Assembly: GCA_030062745.1 (NCBI GenBank)
Contig: CP099846.1
Span: forward strand, 5,456,001 to 5,520,000
Direction of reading: 5' to 3'
Length of the DNA stretch: 64,000 nt
DNA from: Capitulum mitella
Taxonomy: Eukaryota; Arthropoda; Thecostraca; Pollicipedomorpha; Pollicipedidae
Shown: piece by piece, positions 22,724 to 34,119 of the stretch
How positions within the stretch are numbered: the first letter of the stretch is position 1
How the letters are laid out: every line of letters starts with the position of its first letter
Position numbers and translations under genes: made by a program
Notes under the pieces: generated by a model
Databases searched by the model: none
What the model was told of the DNA's origin: nothing
What the model saw: only the letters and a program-made list of their open reading frames with translations

Positions 22724-23930
22724 GGTATTTTTGCAAAGGCCGGCGTACGTCTGTCGACAGAGTTTCTGCTGTTCGGCGTGCAATTTTCTTCCTTCAGCTG
22801 CCTCTCGTTGAACATTGCCAAAAGAAGTCCAGATCTGTCAGCAGCACGGACAAGTGCACTGAACCGCCTAGCACAGCGACATCTATACGCACCGCAGTGA
22901 CGTCTCGTCATTAGAGGAAGCTTAGATAGTGCCTCACCAAAAATGTCGGAAAATGTAGAATTGAAATAGGACGCAATCTGTGTGAAATAACACCGCTTAT
23001 AAAGCTGAATGCATGATGAAACAGGAACAATGTGTTCATTTTGTCCCGGATTCACAACATAGCAGTGAACACGCCCGCAAAGACGCCCCATCCCGAGCCG
23101 CATCCCCACCGCCACTGGGCCCTCAAGCATGCGTCGCAAGACGACCGAAGAAGCAGCCTGTTCATTCGAATGAGCCAAGGCTAGAACCTGGTGTAATACG
23201 GCGCCCCTGATGAACGCCCGTGAAACTGCATGTTGGCCGCCAATAAGCAGGTGACGGAGATACTGTGAGTCGAGACGCAGTACTGCTTCTGGCCACCGCC
23301 GTCGCGGTGCGACTGTCGTATCTACCACGAAAAATGTTCGACTGCATGAACTAGCATCAGTGGCGGAGAAAGGAAACTGCAGACAAATTTATAACATGTT
23401 ATATATTTACACTTCGTACTAAATCACGGTTTGGATGTACGTTTTGAAACCGAGCACAAATGATTCAGTAATATGGCAGTATGCCACCAGCAGTGACGAT
23501 CATTTATCCACCGCTGTAAGAGAGAACTTTCCGCCTCGGACGCTGAACGCGAGCGTATTTTGACAATTTTCGTTCTTTGATTCGAGTTCCTCTAGGCTCC
23601 TTTGTGGATACCGACAAAAAAACGACTGTGATCCGTCATGTAACGTTGAAGTATATTGTTATTTCGTATACGTCGATCTGAAGAGGGACGCATATCATTT
23701 ACGGTGTAATAGTTAGACAACGTATACAAGAAAGACAGCCGTACATCAAACAGTTTAGAGCTGCACTTACTCTATGCCTCAAATGTTTGTGAGGCCACGA
23801 GGCGCCACTGATGCACCGTCTCCTGGGATTTGACGGCTTATCTGTCCAACGACTTCATCATGCTCCAACAACTACAACAACGGCATTCCCTATTCCCACG
23901 ACAGCCGGTGATACATGATGTGACGGCGCG
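22724..23930 (+). repeat. Interspersed repeat Z, copy 1
   Basis: From TTTTTGCAAAGGCCGGCGTACG to about the ACAACGGCATTCCCTATTC region it matches 62295-63480, with shared GTCGACAG, CTGCTGTTCGGC, CATGCGTCGCAAGACGACCG and CATTTATCCACCGCTGTAA. A 280-codon minus-strand frame (23328-22486) crosses from Z into the MITE and is therefore not a gene. No transposase motif is visible. Z may be a non-autonomous element or a dispersed satellite-like unit. Confidence 0.7.
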
Positions 23931-23934
23931 TAGA

Positions 23935-24054
23935 AACAATAGCTAGGAAAAGTGCCCAAGTTTCGTGAAGCTCCCTTAAAAAGGCTGGAACTGGGAAGCA
24001 AAAAACCGGAGGGAGGGGCGGATTCAGCCCCCACCCTGCCGGGAATAGGGTTAA
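23935..24054 (-). mobile_element. MITE left terminus in reverse orientation (end fragment)
   Basis: CAAGTTTCGTGAAGCTCCC ... CCTGCCGGGAATAGGGTTAA is the reverse complement of the MITE left end. It abuts the TTAA at 24051-24054, which is shared with the following MITE right-half fragment. Confidence 0.8.
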
Positions 24055-24615
24055 GGTCAAAGGTCAAAAATTGATCTGAAGAACGTGTGACCGTGACAGT
24101 TTCCCCTTTTCCATGTCCCTGGCACCGCCTATACTAACATTATACAAACATTGTGATGCGATTTGTACTTCTTTAGCATAACATGACTAGCAGAAGCCAA
24201 AAAAGTGTTTTGCCTCTTTTGTTCATTCATTTGTTAGAAAACCAATCCTCCTTTTTTTGAAACTCTGTGATGAACGCTGATGAATTTTCTCAGAATTTGA
24301 GATTTGTGTACGCATGGTAAAAGCCGCATCCATAATCTTTCGAATCAGGCCATTGTCATTGAAAGCGGTCTATAAACAACGGAGTTATAAGAAGTCCAAA
24401 AATACCCCTGATTTTGACATTTTTGCCCTCCTGTGTCCACACATTTCAAAATTTTGAAAATTTCTTTTTATAAAAATGTAGTTCACGTCATGGCAAATCG
24501 ACTGCCGTTTGTTGCGATGAAATCGGATGTGTAGTTCTTGGGATTTCAGGGGGCGTGAGTCCGCCGCCCTGCCGGGAATCGGCCATACCGTCTAGCCCTC
24601 CGGGAATAGGGTTAA
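24054..24615 (+). mobile_element. MITE right half, ending in the TTAA terminus
   Basis: It starts exactly at AAGGTCAAAGGTCA (the point where intact copies also have an internal TTAA) and runs to GGAATCGGCCATACCGTC and CCGGGAATAGGGTTAA. The left half is replaced by the reversed end fragment, so this is the product of a nested or rearranged insertion. Confidence 0.8.
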
Positions 24616-24929
24616 ACAAGCACCATGTGCACAGCAAATGAAGGAATTTTCCGCTCCCTTGCCAGTCTTTCTGTGCTTCCAGTTTATCAGTCTTCAACCA
24701 ATCAGCGCCTTCATTATAAAACCTTTCATCCTTGTCGAGGTATATAACCTTTGTGAACCACTGGATTTGGCCAGCGGCTGCACTGGCGAGACGCGGCCAG
24801 GCTGGCCACAAGCTACCATATGAACCGCGGAACATGTAGTACAGAAAGCCAGTGTTTCTATCCCTTTTATTCCAAGCTTGTTTCCATTGAAATTCATTCA
24901 TTCTGCCTTATGATGTTAAAATACGCCTT

Positions 24930-26285
24930 TCCAGACCCCACTGTAGTTATAATCAGCATCTATTTCACAGCTGGTCAATCCGGCCAACTTGGCCGGGAAT
25001 CTGGCAGCTTTCCAAATGCTCGTATAAACGCGCTTAATATGCTCATTTTGTTCGACATTCATCAATATAGCAGACAAAATGCCTACAGGCACCGCACGTC
25101 ACGCTTTTTCTTCACCGTCGCTGCCTCTTTAAGCATGCAAGACGGTCGAAGAGGCAGCCAGCTTACCCTCCTCAGCCAAGGCTAGAATCGGTTTTCGAGC
25201 AGAAGTTCGTCGGTCTAAAATTCGTAGGACAGAAGTTCGTCGGGCAATACTTCGTAAGGACAGAAGTTCGTCGGACTAAGGTTCGTCTAGAGCAAAAGTT
25301 CGTCTTGCGAAAGTTCGTGTAGGACAGAAGTTCGTCCGGGACAAAAGTTCGTCTGGCTGAAATTTGTTTAAGACAAAAGTTCGTCTGGGCCAAAAGTTGA
25401 TCTAGGGCAAAAGTTCGTGCAAAAACAAAGACTGTGCGAGTTAAATTGTCCTCGCACGAAGGTCCTTCAGGGCAGTATATGTCTAGTCAGGAAACATTGC
25501 AAACTGTCAGACGCCAGCTCATGGAATCATGATGGCGAATGAAGCTCTACCCATGGCGAGATCCGGAACTGATCCCATTCAAACTCGTTGATATCCAGCT
25601 TTAGCAACTGTGCACCGTATTGACCTAGCCGAGTCACAGGCGAGCAGGTAACCGGACCAAGGTTCGTAAGTCAAGGGTTGGTACGGGAAAAGGCTCGTTG
25701 CCAAACACCATATTTATATAGAAAAATATCTATGGCATGTTATATATTTAGATTTCCCATTAATTCAACATACTCTGACAACTCCAACGGCAGCATTTCC
25801 CTGTTCCCGAGACAGCTTGTCATACATCATGCAACGCGACATGAGCCTGGCAGTCGAGATTCTTAATAAATAATCAAATAGAGGTTCCAATGGGTCCCGT
25901 ACTGGACCAGAGACGATGTGTTGCCGAGTAGCGGGACCTCTGAAGATCTCTTCATTATGGTACAGAAGAACGCGTCCTGAGCCTTGGTGGAGATCCGTAC
26001 CCTTTGACCGTGCATAAAAGGGAAGGAGACGAGCTTCGACATCCCGCCAAAGTGCGGCCGGGGCGGATGCCTTACCAGCAAGTACGCTGACGCGCCATCC
26101 ACTGGACTGCGCTGTCGGACGGACTGACACTTAATTGGACGCAAGCTATTGCTCGGAGAAGGCTGTACTGTGAACAGGATGGCACTCATGCTGGGACGAC
26201 TTGCCAACTACTGGCACAGGTTCGTTACTCTGACGAATGAAGTGAAGGGTATAGAGGTCTCAGTGTACCATCTACTGGAGAATGG
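24930..26285 (+). repeat. Interspersed repeat Z, copy 3 (interrupted)
   Basis: Positions 25025-25195 match Z (CTCATTTTGTTCGACATTCA.CAATATAGCAG, GCATGCAAGACGGTCG, GAGCCAAGGCTAGA-like), and 25680-26285 match the Z part at 63440-63990 (CATGCAACGC, GACGATGTGTTGCCGAG, GAGATCCGTACCCTTTGACC, CCATCTACTGGAG). The two parts are separated by a 17-bp minisatellite and unrelated sequence. Confidence 0.65.
25190..25420. repeat. Minisatellite, about 17-bp unit (AGTTCGTCTGGGACAAA), about 13 degenerate units
   Basis: AGTTCGTC recurs every 15-18 bp with variable linkers. It translates on the minus strand as repeated (R)TNFC-type units, but it is interrupted and has no start context, so a protein is unlikely. 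Confidence 0.85.
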
Positions 26286-26289
26286 CATT

Positions 26290-28675
26290 CTTATCTGCCG
26301 GACGCAATGAAATTCACTGCGTCAGCGGCCCCCAAGAGTCCGTTGCTGTGAAACGTAGCGACACCTATGACGTTCCTCTGCGTCATCTACAGGAAAGAAT
26401 GCCCTGTCGTAGCCGAACGGGGCGACACGCCTTGAGAATTTCGTGCACCAACCGCCGTGGAAGTATACATATTGCAAGTCGCCTGAAGCTTAGTCCACAT
26501 CTCAATTTTCGGAACATTTCGGTTTTACTGAATACCTGCCATGTAATTGCCTTGGATATGCTTCACACGTCAGCTGATATGGACATCCAATCCCCGGAGA
26601 ATTAAACACTCTGGTGGGCAGGCGCAGGCACCCCACAAACTGTGGCGTGCCTGTTTACCTTTCCAAAGAACTCATCAAAGAACTTAGAGAAAGCATGCAT
26701 CTGAAAAAAACTGCCATGACTGAAAACCAACAGTGCTCAGTATGGCAATCTTAACGCTGTTTTTTCTTTGTAAAAATGAGATTAAATGGGCTATTACCAA
26801 TGCGTTTTTTTGTTAATGATTTCAACTCAGCTATATTATGGTTTAGTTTAGTTACTTAACCACATGGTTGGGATTGTCAAGACGTTCCATGTAATTTGAT
26901 CATTTGCAGTCGTGGTTGGTTCCCTTGAAAATAACTGTGTTTTCAACAACAAAATGTTAGAAACAGAATGCTTCGCTTCCGATCGAAGTAATACCTCTAT
27001 GCAATGGGGTGACTGCGTCATGTGCCAATATCATGTGTCATGCCAACATCATGTGTATCACGTGTCATCGTCTGATGCGGGGGCAACACTAAAGAGATGT
27101 CCCACTGAACCTTAGGCTAGGATGAGCCTGCTACCACGTCTCACGACATCTACTGGGTTAAAGTTTTCTTTTTACTCTCAATGAAGCGAAGCCTGAGGTT
27201 CTCTTGTGAAGTGTTTGGTCCTTTCCCAATGGGGGCGTGCTTTGTTCCCGACGAGGGACAGAGTGACACATTTAGCACTCCATTGCTCCATCTGTTGGCA
27301 AAGTCTACTGCTGACACCGGACAGCCGACAGTGGAGTTGTGGCGGTGCCGGAACAGTCTCATTTCTCTCATTTCCCCTTCAGTCAGGGGTTGGCCCTGTT
27401 CTGGTGCCTTGGGAACAGATAATGATGTGCGCATTAAGAGAACAGATACGGCGCCGAAACGGACGCCTGTGGTCTAAAATGGCCGTCATGAACGCACCCC
27501 TTGTAGTGGCAGTTCATTCAAATCGACGATTGGTAGTCTCAGCTCGTTTACGAATATGATGAACGTCTCGGTTCTTTGCCTGCCAGGCGCAATCAGCAAC
27601 ATAACTGATGCATTTAAACCCCTCACGCATGTGCGCAGCAGCCCATAGAGCAGGTTTGGCAGCGGCCCTGATATCCTGGAGGTGGCACCCTACTAAATTT
27701 GAACGATTTTAGCATTTACTCTGTCGTCTACAGAAATGGTTTAAAGATAGCCTTGGCCCCCACAGTGTTGAAAACGCTTTTGCTGCTTTGACTGCTTGTT
27801 TTTTTTTAAAGTCGCGCCGGTGAGGGGAGGCAAAAAAATGGCCGTCGACATTTTGTTTCTATTTTTCTTTGTACGCATAACTTTGCGGTAATAACGCAGC
27901 AGTGCTCAAAGATTCTATCCTCTGCTTAACGTCTGGTACATCTGTTGCCGTCTGAAATTTTGAAATCGGTCGGAACCTTTCTTTACTACAGCCCTGCGAA
28001 GTCCGGAGGCTGACAACGCAGCCAATGCGTTGTCGGCTGAGGACTGCCACAGAAGTGTCGGGCCGTAAGGCGAACGCAGTTCTGCGTTTAGAATAGATTC
28101 TGCTGGACAGCCAGTTACAAAACAATGTAAAACGTTAACCTATATGATGTACGAATATTAATTAACAGTTACAGCACAGTGATAGTCTAGTATTGCGCTT
28201 ACAGTTCAATGGCACACCTGCGCCAGGTAATTTGAAGTCAATGAAGGTTAGATGTTAGGTGCTGCAACCAAAGTTAGGTGTTGGAAATATGCCATTTTCT
28301 AAATGACTCATATGGAAAAAAGGTAGGACCGTGGACTGCATGTTAAATGCAGGAGCTTAAAAGTACTGACAGGTAGGTCAGATCAGCTGAACTTTTTGCG
28401 GGGAATAACAAGCAAATGGTTCCCATTAGGTTTAATGAAGATTTTTTACCTCGGTTGACCTCTGGTGACAAGACTTCGGTAAATTTGGTTTGTAGCAGAG
28501 ACGAATCCATAATTCGGCCACGGGGGAATGCGCGAATGGTTAGCGCCAGCCCCCTCCCGACCTAGCCCCCATTTTTTCTCCGCAGATATGAAAAAATGCT
28601 GATGTGCTTGCGGCCAGGCTGAAATATCTGACGCAATTTTGTGTTTTATGTCATATAGAGTAACAGTAAAATTCA
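26290..28675. other. No confident gene; overlapping short frames at 27150-27560
   Basis: Three open frames overlap between 27150 and 27560 (two plus, one minus, 94-117 codons). None has a recognisable domain. The overlap probably reflects GC-rich composition with few stops. Elsewhere I see only AT-rich spacer. Confidence 0.4.
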
Positions 28676-28679
28676 AGCG

Positions 28680-28768
28680 CATCATCATCATCATCATCAC
28701 ACCATCACAACATCACATCATCACCACATCATCATCACATCACACATCACACACCACATCACATTAGA
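28680..28768. repeat. CAT/CACA microsatellite
   Basis: ATCATCATCATCATCATCAC and variants with CACATCACATC. The minus-strand poly-Met frame here is an artefact. Confidence 0.9.
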
Positions 28769-28839
28769 AAATTTTAAGATTCGTTCGCCTACATAGTGAC
28801 CGAAATATGTCAGCAACGGCGGGATTTCAAGCGACTTTG

Positions 28840-29890
28840 TCCCTCCCACTATTTGAAATGTCGTTTCTGCATCTAGTCCAGGAGCCCCTCTACCTCCTCG
28901 TAGCTTCTGGAGACATTTTTGCGCGGTTTTTGGTGGTTTCGGGCCGTCTGCCGTGTCAGAGCCCTCTAGTACTCTCCGATTCCTTCAACAGTTTCATGTC
29001 CCTCGGGACGTCTCAGATGCCCCTTTGGCAATTTCAGGGGCATCTCAGAGAGTGTCATACACCCATTTGGCGAATTCAGCGACACTTCGCCATCTCGGGT
29101 TCCCTCCTGTCGTCCCTGGGGATTTCTTGCCGTGTAGGAGACCTCTCAGGCAGTAACAAAGGTCCTCTTTAAGTCTCTCTTCCTGCCGTGTCAGAGGCGC
29201 CTCCGGCAATGCTACTCTGGCCGTTTCAGGAGCTGTCTGGTTATCTCAAAGTTAAGTAGTTTCAGCAGCCCCTCTGGTCATCTCAGTTAGCCCCTTGTTT
29301 TTTTAGATACACTTCTTATCTCTCGGAAACATTTTGTCGTGTCATGGGCCCTCTAACAGTTACAAAAGGCCTTTTGGTGATTTCAGGGCCCCTGTGCAGT
29401 ATCATGGGCCCTCCGGACGGCTCCGGTGGTCTTCATAACTATCAGGTGTCTTTCTCTGCTATATTGTGTATAGCTAGTAGTCTTAAGGCCCCTCTAGCCG
29501 TATCGGGCGCCTTTGTTGGCGATTCCTGGGCCTCACTGGTAGTCTCAGAGAAACCTTTTCCGTGCCAGGAGCCAGCCTCACACACTTGCGGACCCTCGGG
29601 CCGTCCAAGGCACCCATACCGTGTAAGAGTTCGTCTTGTCGTCTTTGCCTCGCAGGGCTCCTCAGACCTTTTTTTGCGGTTTCAGGGCCATCTGTCGTGT
29701 AGAGGCCTAGCTTGCAGTCTCAGGACCCACCTGACCTCCCAGAGGTAACTAACTGTATCAAGAATCCCTCATGTTTTCTAAAAGACCAGTGAAGCCCCTG
29801 TAGGGCCCCTCTCAACGTTGAGATAACTGATGAATCCCTGTCCAAAGGTTTCTCTGGCTGGGCAGGGTCTCCTTACCCCGTGCTAGGCAC
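28840..29890. repeat. Decayed satellite, about 22-bp unit, roughly 1 kb
   Basis: Units of the type TCTCAGATGCCCCTTTGGCAA, TTCAGGGGCATCTCAGAGAG and TCATACACCCATTTGGCGAA follow one another at about 20-23 bp spacing for the whole kilobase, built on TTCAG-N-GCCCCTCTGGC-N-GT. Substitutions are heavy, so the array is old. Frames of up to 134 codons within it are by-products of low stop density. Confidence 0.7.
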
Positions 29891-29892
29891 CC

Positions 29893-29945
29893 TACTAACC
29901 TTATTCCCGGCAGGGATGAGGGGCTGAATTCGCACCTCCCTCACA
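29893..29945 (+). mobile_element. MITE left-end fragment
   Basis: CTAACCTTATTCCCGGCAGGG followed by GGGGCTGAATTCGC matches the MITE left terminus for about 50 bp, then diverges. The TTAA is mutated to CTAA. Confidence 0.7.
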
Positions 29946-30149
29946 TTCAGGACCTAGAATGGAATGTTTCATGCCATCTATGCGTTCGTAATAATTAGAT
30001 TTATTGGGAAATAGGTGATAATAGGCAATACGATTTCGTTGTTCACTGCTGGTAGGTGAAGTTTTTGCTATGCACTTATAATCTGCTATATTTTCAATGA
30101 AGCCAACAATATAATTGCATTCACGTCGTTTAACTGTCAAACGAATCTA

Positions 30150-33100
30150 AGCCGCCGACAGTGAACTAATTTCTTGAATGCAGAGATTCGCCGCCTCGCC
30201 ACGATATTGCAGACGCATCGCACGCACATTTCACCATTTATTGCGTTGAAGACCACACAAGCTACTGTACTCAATACATCAGCGCCGTTTCATCTAAATC
30301 GTAAAATATATTCCCGCTTGGAAAACAGCACAGAGACTAACACCACACCGAAAAGGCATTACTGAATTAAGCGAGCAAACACCTGTGTGAAGACCTGTGA
30401 ACCTGTGAAGCCCACACTAGCCACGCCAGGCACTGTGCCCTCCAGAACAGCTAAGACAGGCGCCAGCTGACGTGGTTAGTCTGGAGTTTTTCATTTCCTT
30501 CAGGCACCATTCATTATAAAACAACAATAGCAGGCGACTAACAGCAAAAACATTATGACAAGCACCGCTTCGCTCAGACCAGCCGCTTCGCATCCCGCTC
30601 AGCTCAATGGCTAATCCACACAGAGCTCCTGTCAGCTACGGTTTGCGCTGCCCAGCTCACACGATGGGCTCATAACACGCCGCCCAGCTCCGTACAGTGT
30701 TCATGGGCGCTGCCCAGCGCCGTTCAGCCGAACAGGGCGCTGTCCAGGTCTATGCAGCCGGACTGGGTGCTGCCCACCTCCATACAGCCATACTCGGCGC
30801 CGCCCAGCTCCGAACAGCGTAAACGGGAGCTGTCCAGCTCGATACAGTCGTTCCAGGCGCTGTTCAGCTCGATACAGCCATGCCGGGCGCTGCCCAGCTC
30901 CATACAGCCGTAATGGACGCTGCTCAGCTCCGTACAGCGTTCAAGGGGGCTGCCCAGCTTCGTATAACCGTAATGGGAGCTACCCGGTCCCAAACAGTTG
31001 TACCGGATGCTGCCCAGCTCAGTACAGCCTACTGTGCTACTGCTACTGGGCGCTGCCCAGCTCCGTGCAGCCTCACCGGGCGCTGCCTAGCTCAGAACAG
31101 CCGTACTGGGAATTGCCCAGCTCGCATCCACATCGGAGAATGTCCGGTTCAAACCAGCCACGCCAAACGCCTTCGTAACGGGCGTTCTTCTGAGAGGCCA
31201 CTCACCCACTTCTTGAAGCCCACTAGGCCCCAGAGAAGATGGCCAAAGACCTACCGTCGAAGGTCATTGAGGTTGGCACGCCACAGAACTGAAAGACCTG
31301 CATGAAGACGGCGGCGAGCGAGCGAGCGAGCAGCACTTCGACGATGGTGTGCACGATGGCTACCAGGCCGGCCTCCTCCAGTCGGCAGGCTCGAGTCATG
31401 CAGAGGTACCCCAAGAGAACGCAGACTGCCAGACTCAGTTCGCTCGCGGTACCAAAAGACGGTGATGGCACGCCGGAAACAGGTGATGACTTTCATGGAG
31501 AGCTGCCGTCATGCTTGGAGTTAGAATACCAATGAAACGAATCGTGGCCAACTTCGAGGGTCATATTGGTCCGGACGTTTTAGCAGTAGCGATCAGAAAG
31601 AGTAAAACGCTGCCGATCTGAATGCAAATGGAATTCCACGGCGAGCTATACGGAACTTCAAATTTCCAATGCTGCAGATCGCGCGTTTGGCGTGCCGGCT
31701 ACAACCCCATTGACTTCGTCATCCTGGCGACCGTGGCAGTTGTTTCGTTGGCCGGAGACTCCGGGGGGCGTTATTGCGTTTTCCAGTGAGGTCATCCTCT
31801 AATCTCAAACCTGAAAGACGACATGTTGATAAATGCCTACTGCTTGTGCGACATGCGACCACGAAGCACCGCCGATTACAATTATCCTCGCGACAGTACT
31901 AACAGAAAAAGAACACGGCAACGGAAAAAAAACATCACATGAACCAGTGGATGTGATCTGTGTTTGGGAAACGATTCGTCTTTTGATTAAGCACTGAAAA
32001 ATAAATTCGTTTTTAGTTGATCAATTATCTAACGAGGTCCCAAATCTGAGCGGATGCAAAATTGGTTTTAAACGAAATTGTTCATGAACGAATAGTGGCA
32101 TAGATTCCAGCTTATTTTTGACAGGAAGAACTGATTTTGGGTGAAAATGAAAAAACGGTTCGAAGGACGGCTCAGTGCAAAAACTGCCCAATCCCACGAG
32201 GCGAAAAGATTACGTGGACCTTTCCGAAATGCTTATCCTTCAGCGTTTACTCGAGGCCTACGCGCCAGCGCATACCTACAACCCTAACTCATCCTCACAT
32301 CTAATGTGCTGGTGACGACCACCCGCAAACCGAGCAGTCGGCCGCTTCTTCCCAGCAGTCACGTGCTGTTCCAGCAGACACTTGGATGATGTGCAGTGAC
32401 GGAGTGAGCCATTTTCCAACGTCTGACACTGGTGAACACCAGTGGTGCGACGTGCCAGCTGCGGCGTTCCTTGGGTTGGGGTCACCTGTCAGAAGCAGGA
32501 CTTCCTGAGAAACTGATCCCAGCCGCCTTCCGTGTCCTGCTTTTCTACCCTTCCAACAGATGAAGAGGAATGTCCTCAGGCAGCGCCAGGTAACGAATAA
32601 CTCGGCTTTCAGTATGCGGAAGACTGCAGTACAGGGGAAATTATCGACGACCCATCAGACGACATCTCGCGACCGATCATCTCGGCATCTGTTCCACCTC
32701 TCCTGGATTCCGGCAAACAATGCAAAACACGCCACCCCCGGGACATCGCTCATCGGAAAATCACGGCCAGCCATCTCCCGCCTGTCTAGATGACACCGCA
32801 CAAGCCAGAAACGCTGGTGTTGTGTCCCAGTTTAAACAGCGAACGTATGCACTTAGCATGCTGGTGAAGATGTACTACTCTATTTCATCGTCGGCAGTAT
32901 GCCGGAGTTCACAGCCAGCTGAAGCAAACTGAATTCGACGAAGCAAGGTAGGCGAAAAGCAACAAAGGCGCAAACCAAACCAAAATATCTAGCAACAAAT
33001 ATGTCGGCACTCCGAATCCAAAAGAAAACAGAAAATCATCTCTGAAGCCCACCACCGGTTTGTCAATGAACCGCTTCATCATACGGCAGAGGTGTGCTGG

Positions 33101-33370
33101 TTGAAGCCAGCAAGGCTTGTGTGAACCAGTGAGCCAAAAAAGATCACAAAAAAGGGAATATTGTCCAAAGACGAAGGCAAACGCAACAAAAACGAGACCA
33201 CATCGTAACAACAAAGCGGCTACCCAGCAATGCAGGGCAAGCTGGAGTGAGGCTATCATTTCAGAAAGGCCGCACATAACCCGACAGTTACTGGGAGCAT
33301 TTCGTAACACGATTTACGGGGGGGACATTCCTCCCTCTGTCCTTGCAACCAATAAACCGATTGCGTGAAT
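30150..33370 (+). repeat. Complex interspersed repeat R, copy 1
   Basis: Blocks at 30170-30470, 31105-31560, 31690-31810, 32230-32660 and 32815-33130 match, in the same order, blocks at 40900-41200, 41480-41900, 42060-42200, 42640-42935 and 45160-45500. Shared strings include GCCACGCCAAACGCCT, CTGCCGTCATGCTTGG and CAGTATGCGGAAGA. No open frame is conserved between copies, so I treat it as a non-coding repeat. A hydrophobic minus frame (33310-32909) has a loosely similar counterpart at 45.3-45.5 kb but is broken there. Confidence 0.7.
30670..31110. repeat. Minisatellite, 30-bp unit (GGGCGCTGCCCAGCTCCATA + CAGCCGTAAT), about 14 units
   Basis: CTGCCCAGCTC..(T)ACAGCC recurs every 30 bp. Because 30 is divisible by three, it encodes a 10-residue repeat of the type GAAQLHTAVM on the plus strand and a second repeat on the minus strand. 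The same unit recurs at 41285-41480 and, inverted, at about 42945-43035. It lies within repeat R and is probably non-coding. Confidence 0.85.
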
Positions 33371-33379
33371 TCAAACGCC

Positions 33380-34009
33380 AATGGATATCTGAATATTTTT
33401 TTTTTATCGAGCGGATTTTTGCATTATTCCTAGAGCTCGTCGAAGACGTCACAGGTCACAGGTTCGCTGAAGTAAAAAGACTTCACTGATGTCTAAGACC
33501 TATTTTTCCGACGTAAGTCGGAGACGTATTGCGATGCAAAACACGAACTGTGGTTGCAGGTACGCATCAGATATCTGCCAATGTTCACTTTTACCCTTTT
33601 TGGTTTAGGGTCACAAAAGGTCATTTGAGTTGAACGCAAAATTGCTCTTGTTCGCTGTGTGATATGATGTATGTTTCTAGACTGGATTTTCAGAAGGAAG
33701 CTCCAGAAAACTGTTCTAAAACGTCGTATATGACACAGAATATTGGCGATGGCATATTGGCATATTTTGGCGCAAACACCGCTCAAACACAAACACAAAG
33801 TGTCCAAGGTCACAGCAGCTAAATGAAAAGAACAGCACGGTGGTGATAACAGCATAGTACACCATAAACACATTGAGACTGATCTCTTAGTACCTGTGGA
33901 CCAGACTGCATCGGCAAAAATGCCTTTTCAGGCGACAAGTGTGTCACCTAGGATAGCACTTATGACTTCGTGACGATCTAACCAAGGATAAACTTGCCAT
34001 AAAGTTTTT

Positions 34010-34010
<1 letters not shown>
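33380..34010. other. Spacer; no gene recognised
   Basis: A 126-codon minus frame (33873-33493) has no motif. Nothing else is visible. Confidence 0.35.
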
Positions 34011-34013
<3 letters not shown>

Positions 34014-34065
<52 letters not shown>

Positions 34066-34113
34066 TATTAATTAAAAATTTAAAATTTTTTTAAAAAAAA
34101 AAAAAAAAAAAAA
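34014..34113. repeat. Long A tracts (48 A and 21 A) separated by AT-only sequence
   Basis: An uninterrupted 48-base A run (34014-34061) is followed by A/T-only sequence and a second 21-base A run. This may be a retroposon tail, but no source element is recognised beside it, and an assembly or consensus artefact is equally possible. Confidence 0.9.
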
Positions 34114-34119
34114 TGGAAT

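Noticed and set aside
22486-23328. 280-codon minus-strand open frame
   Set aside because: It crosses the boundary between repeat Z and a MITE, and the corresponding frame is broken in the Z copy at 62.3-63.4 kb.
25172-25393. Minus-strand repeat protein of TNFC units
   Set aside because: It is a direct translation of a 17-bp minisatellite; with a non-triplet period the frame cannot stay constant, and the units are irregular.
28807-29748. Frames of 121 and 134 codons
   Set aside because: They fall inside the decayed 22-bp satellite and show only repeat-derived peptides.
31640-31790. GYNPIDFVILATVAVVS-like peptide resembling a voltage-gated channel S2 segment
   Set aside because: The surrounding frame gives no further channel motifs, and the paralogous block at 42.06-42.2 kb reads quite differently. 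The resemblance is too short.
32909-33310. 133-codon hydrophobic minus-strand frame, possible membrane protein
   Set aside because: It lies in repeat R, and the matching segments at 45.3-45.5 and 51.2-51.4 kb do not keep a consistent frame.
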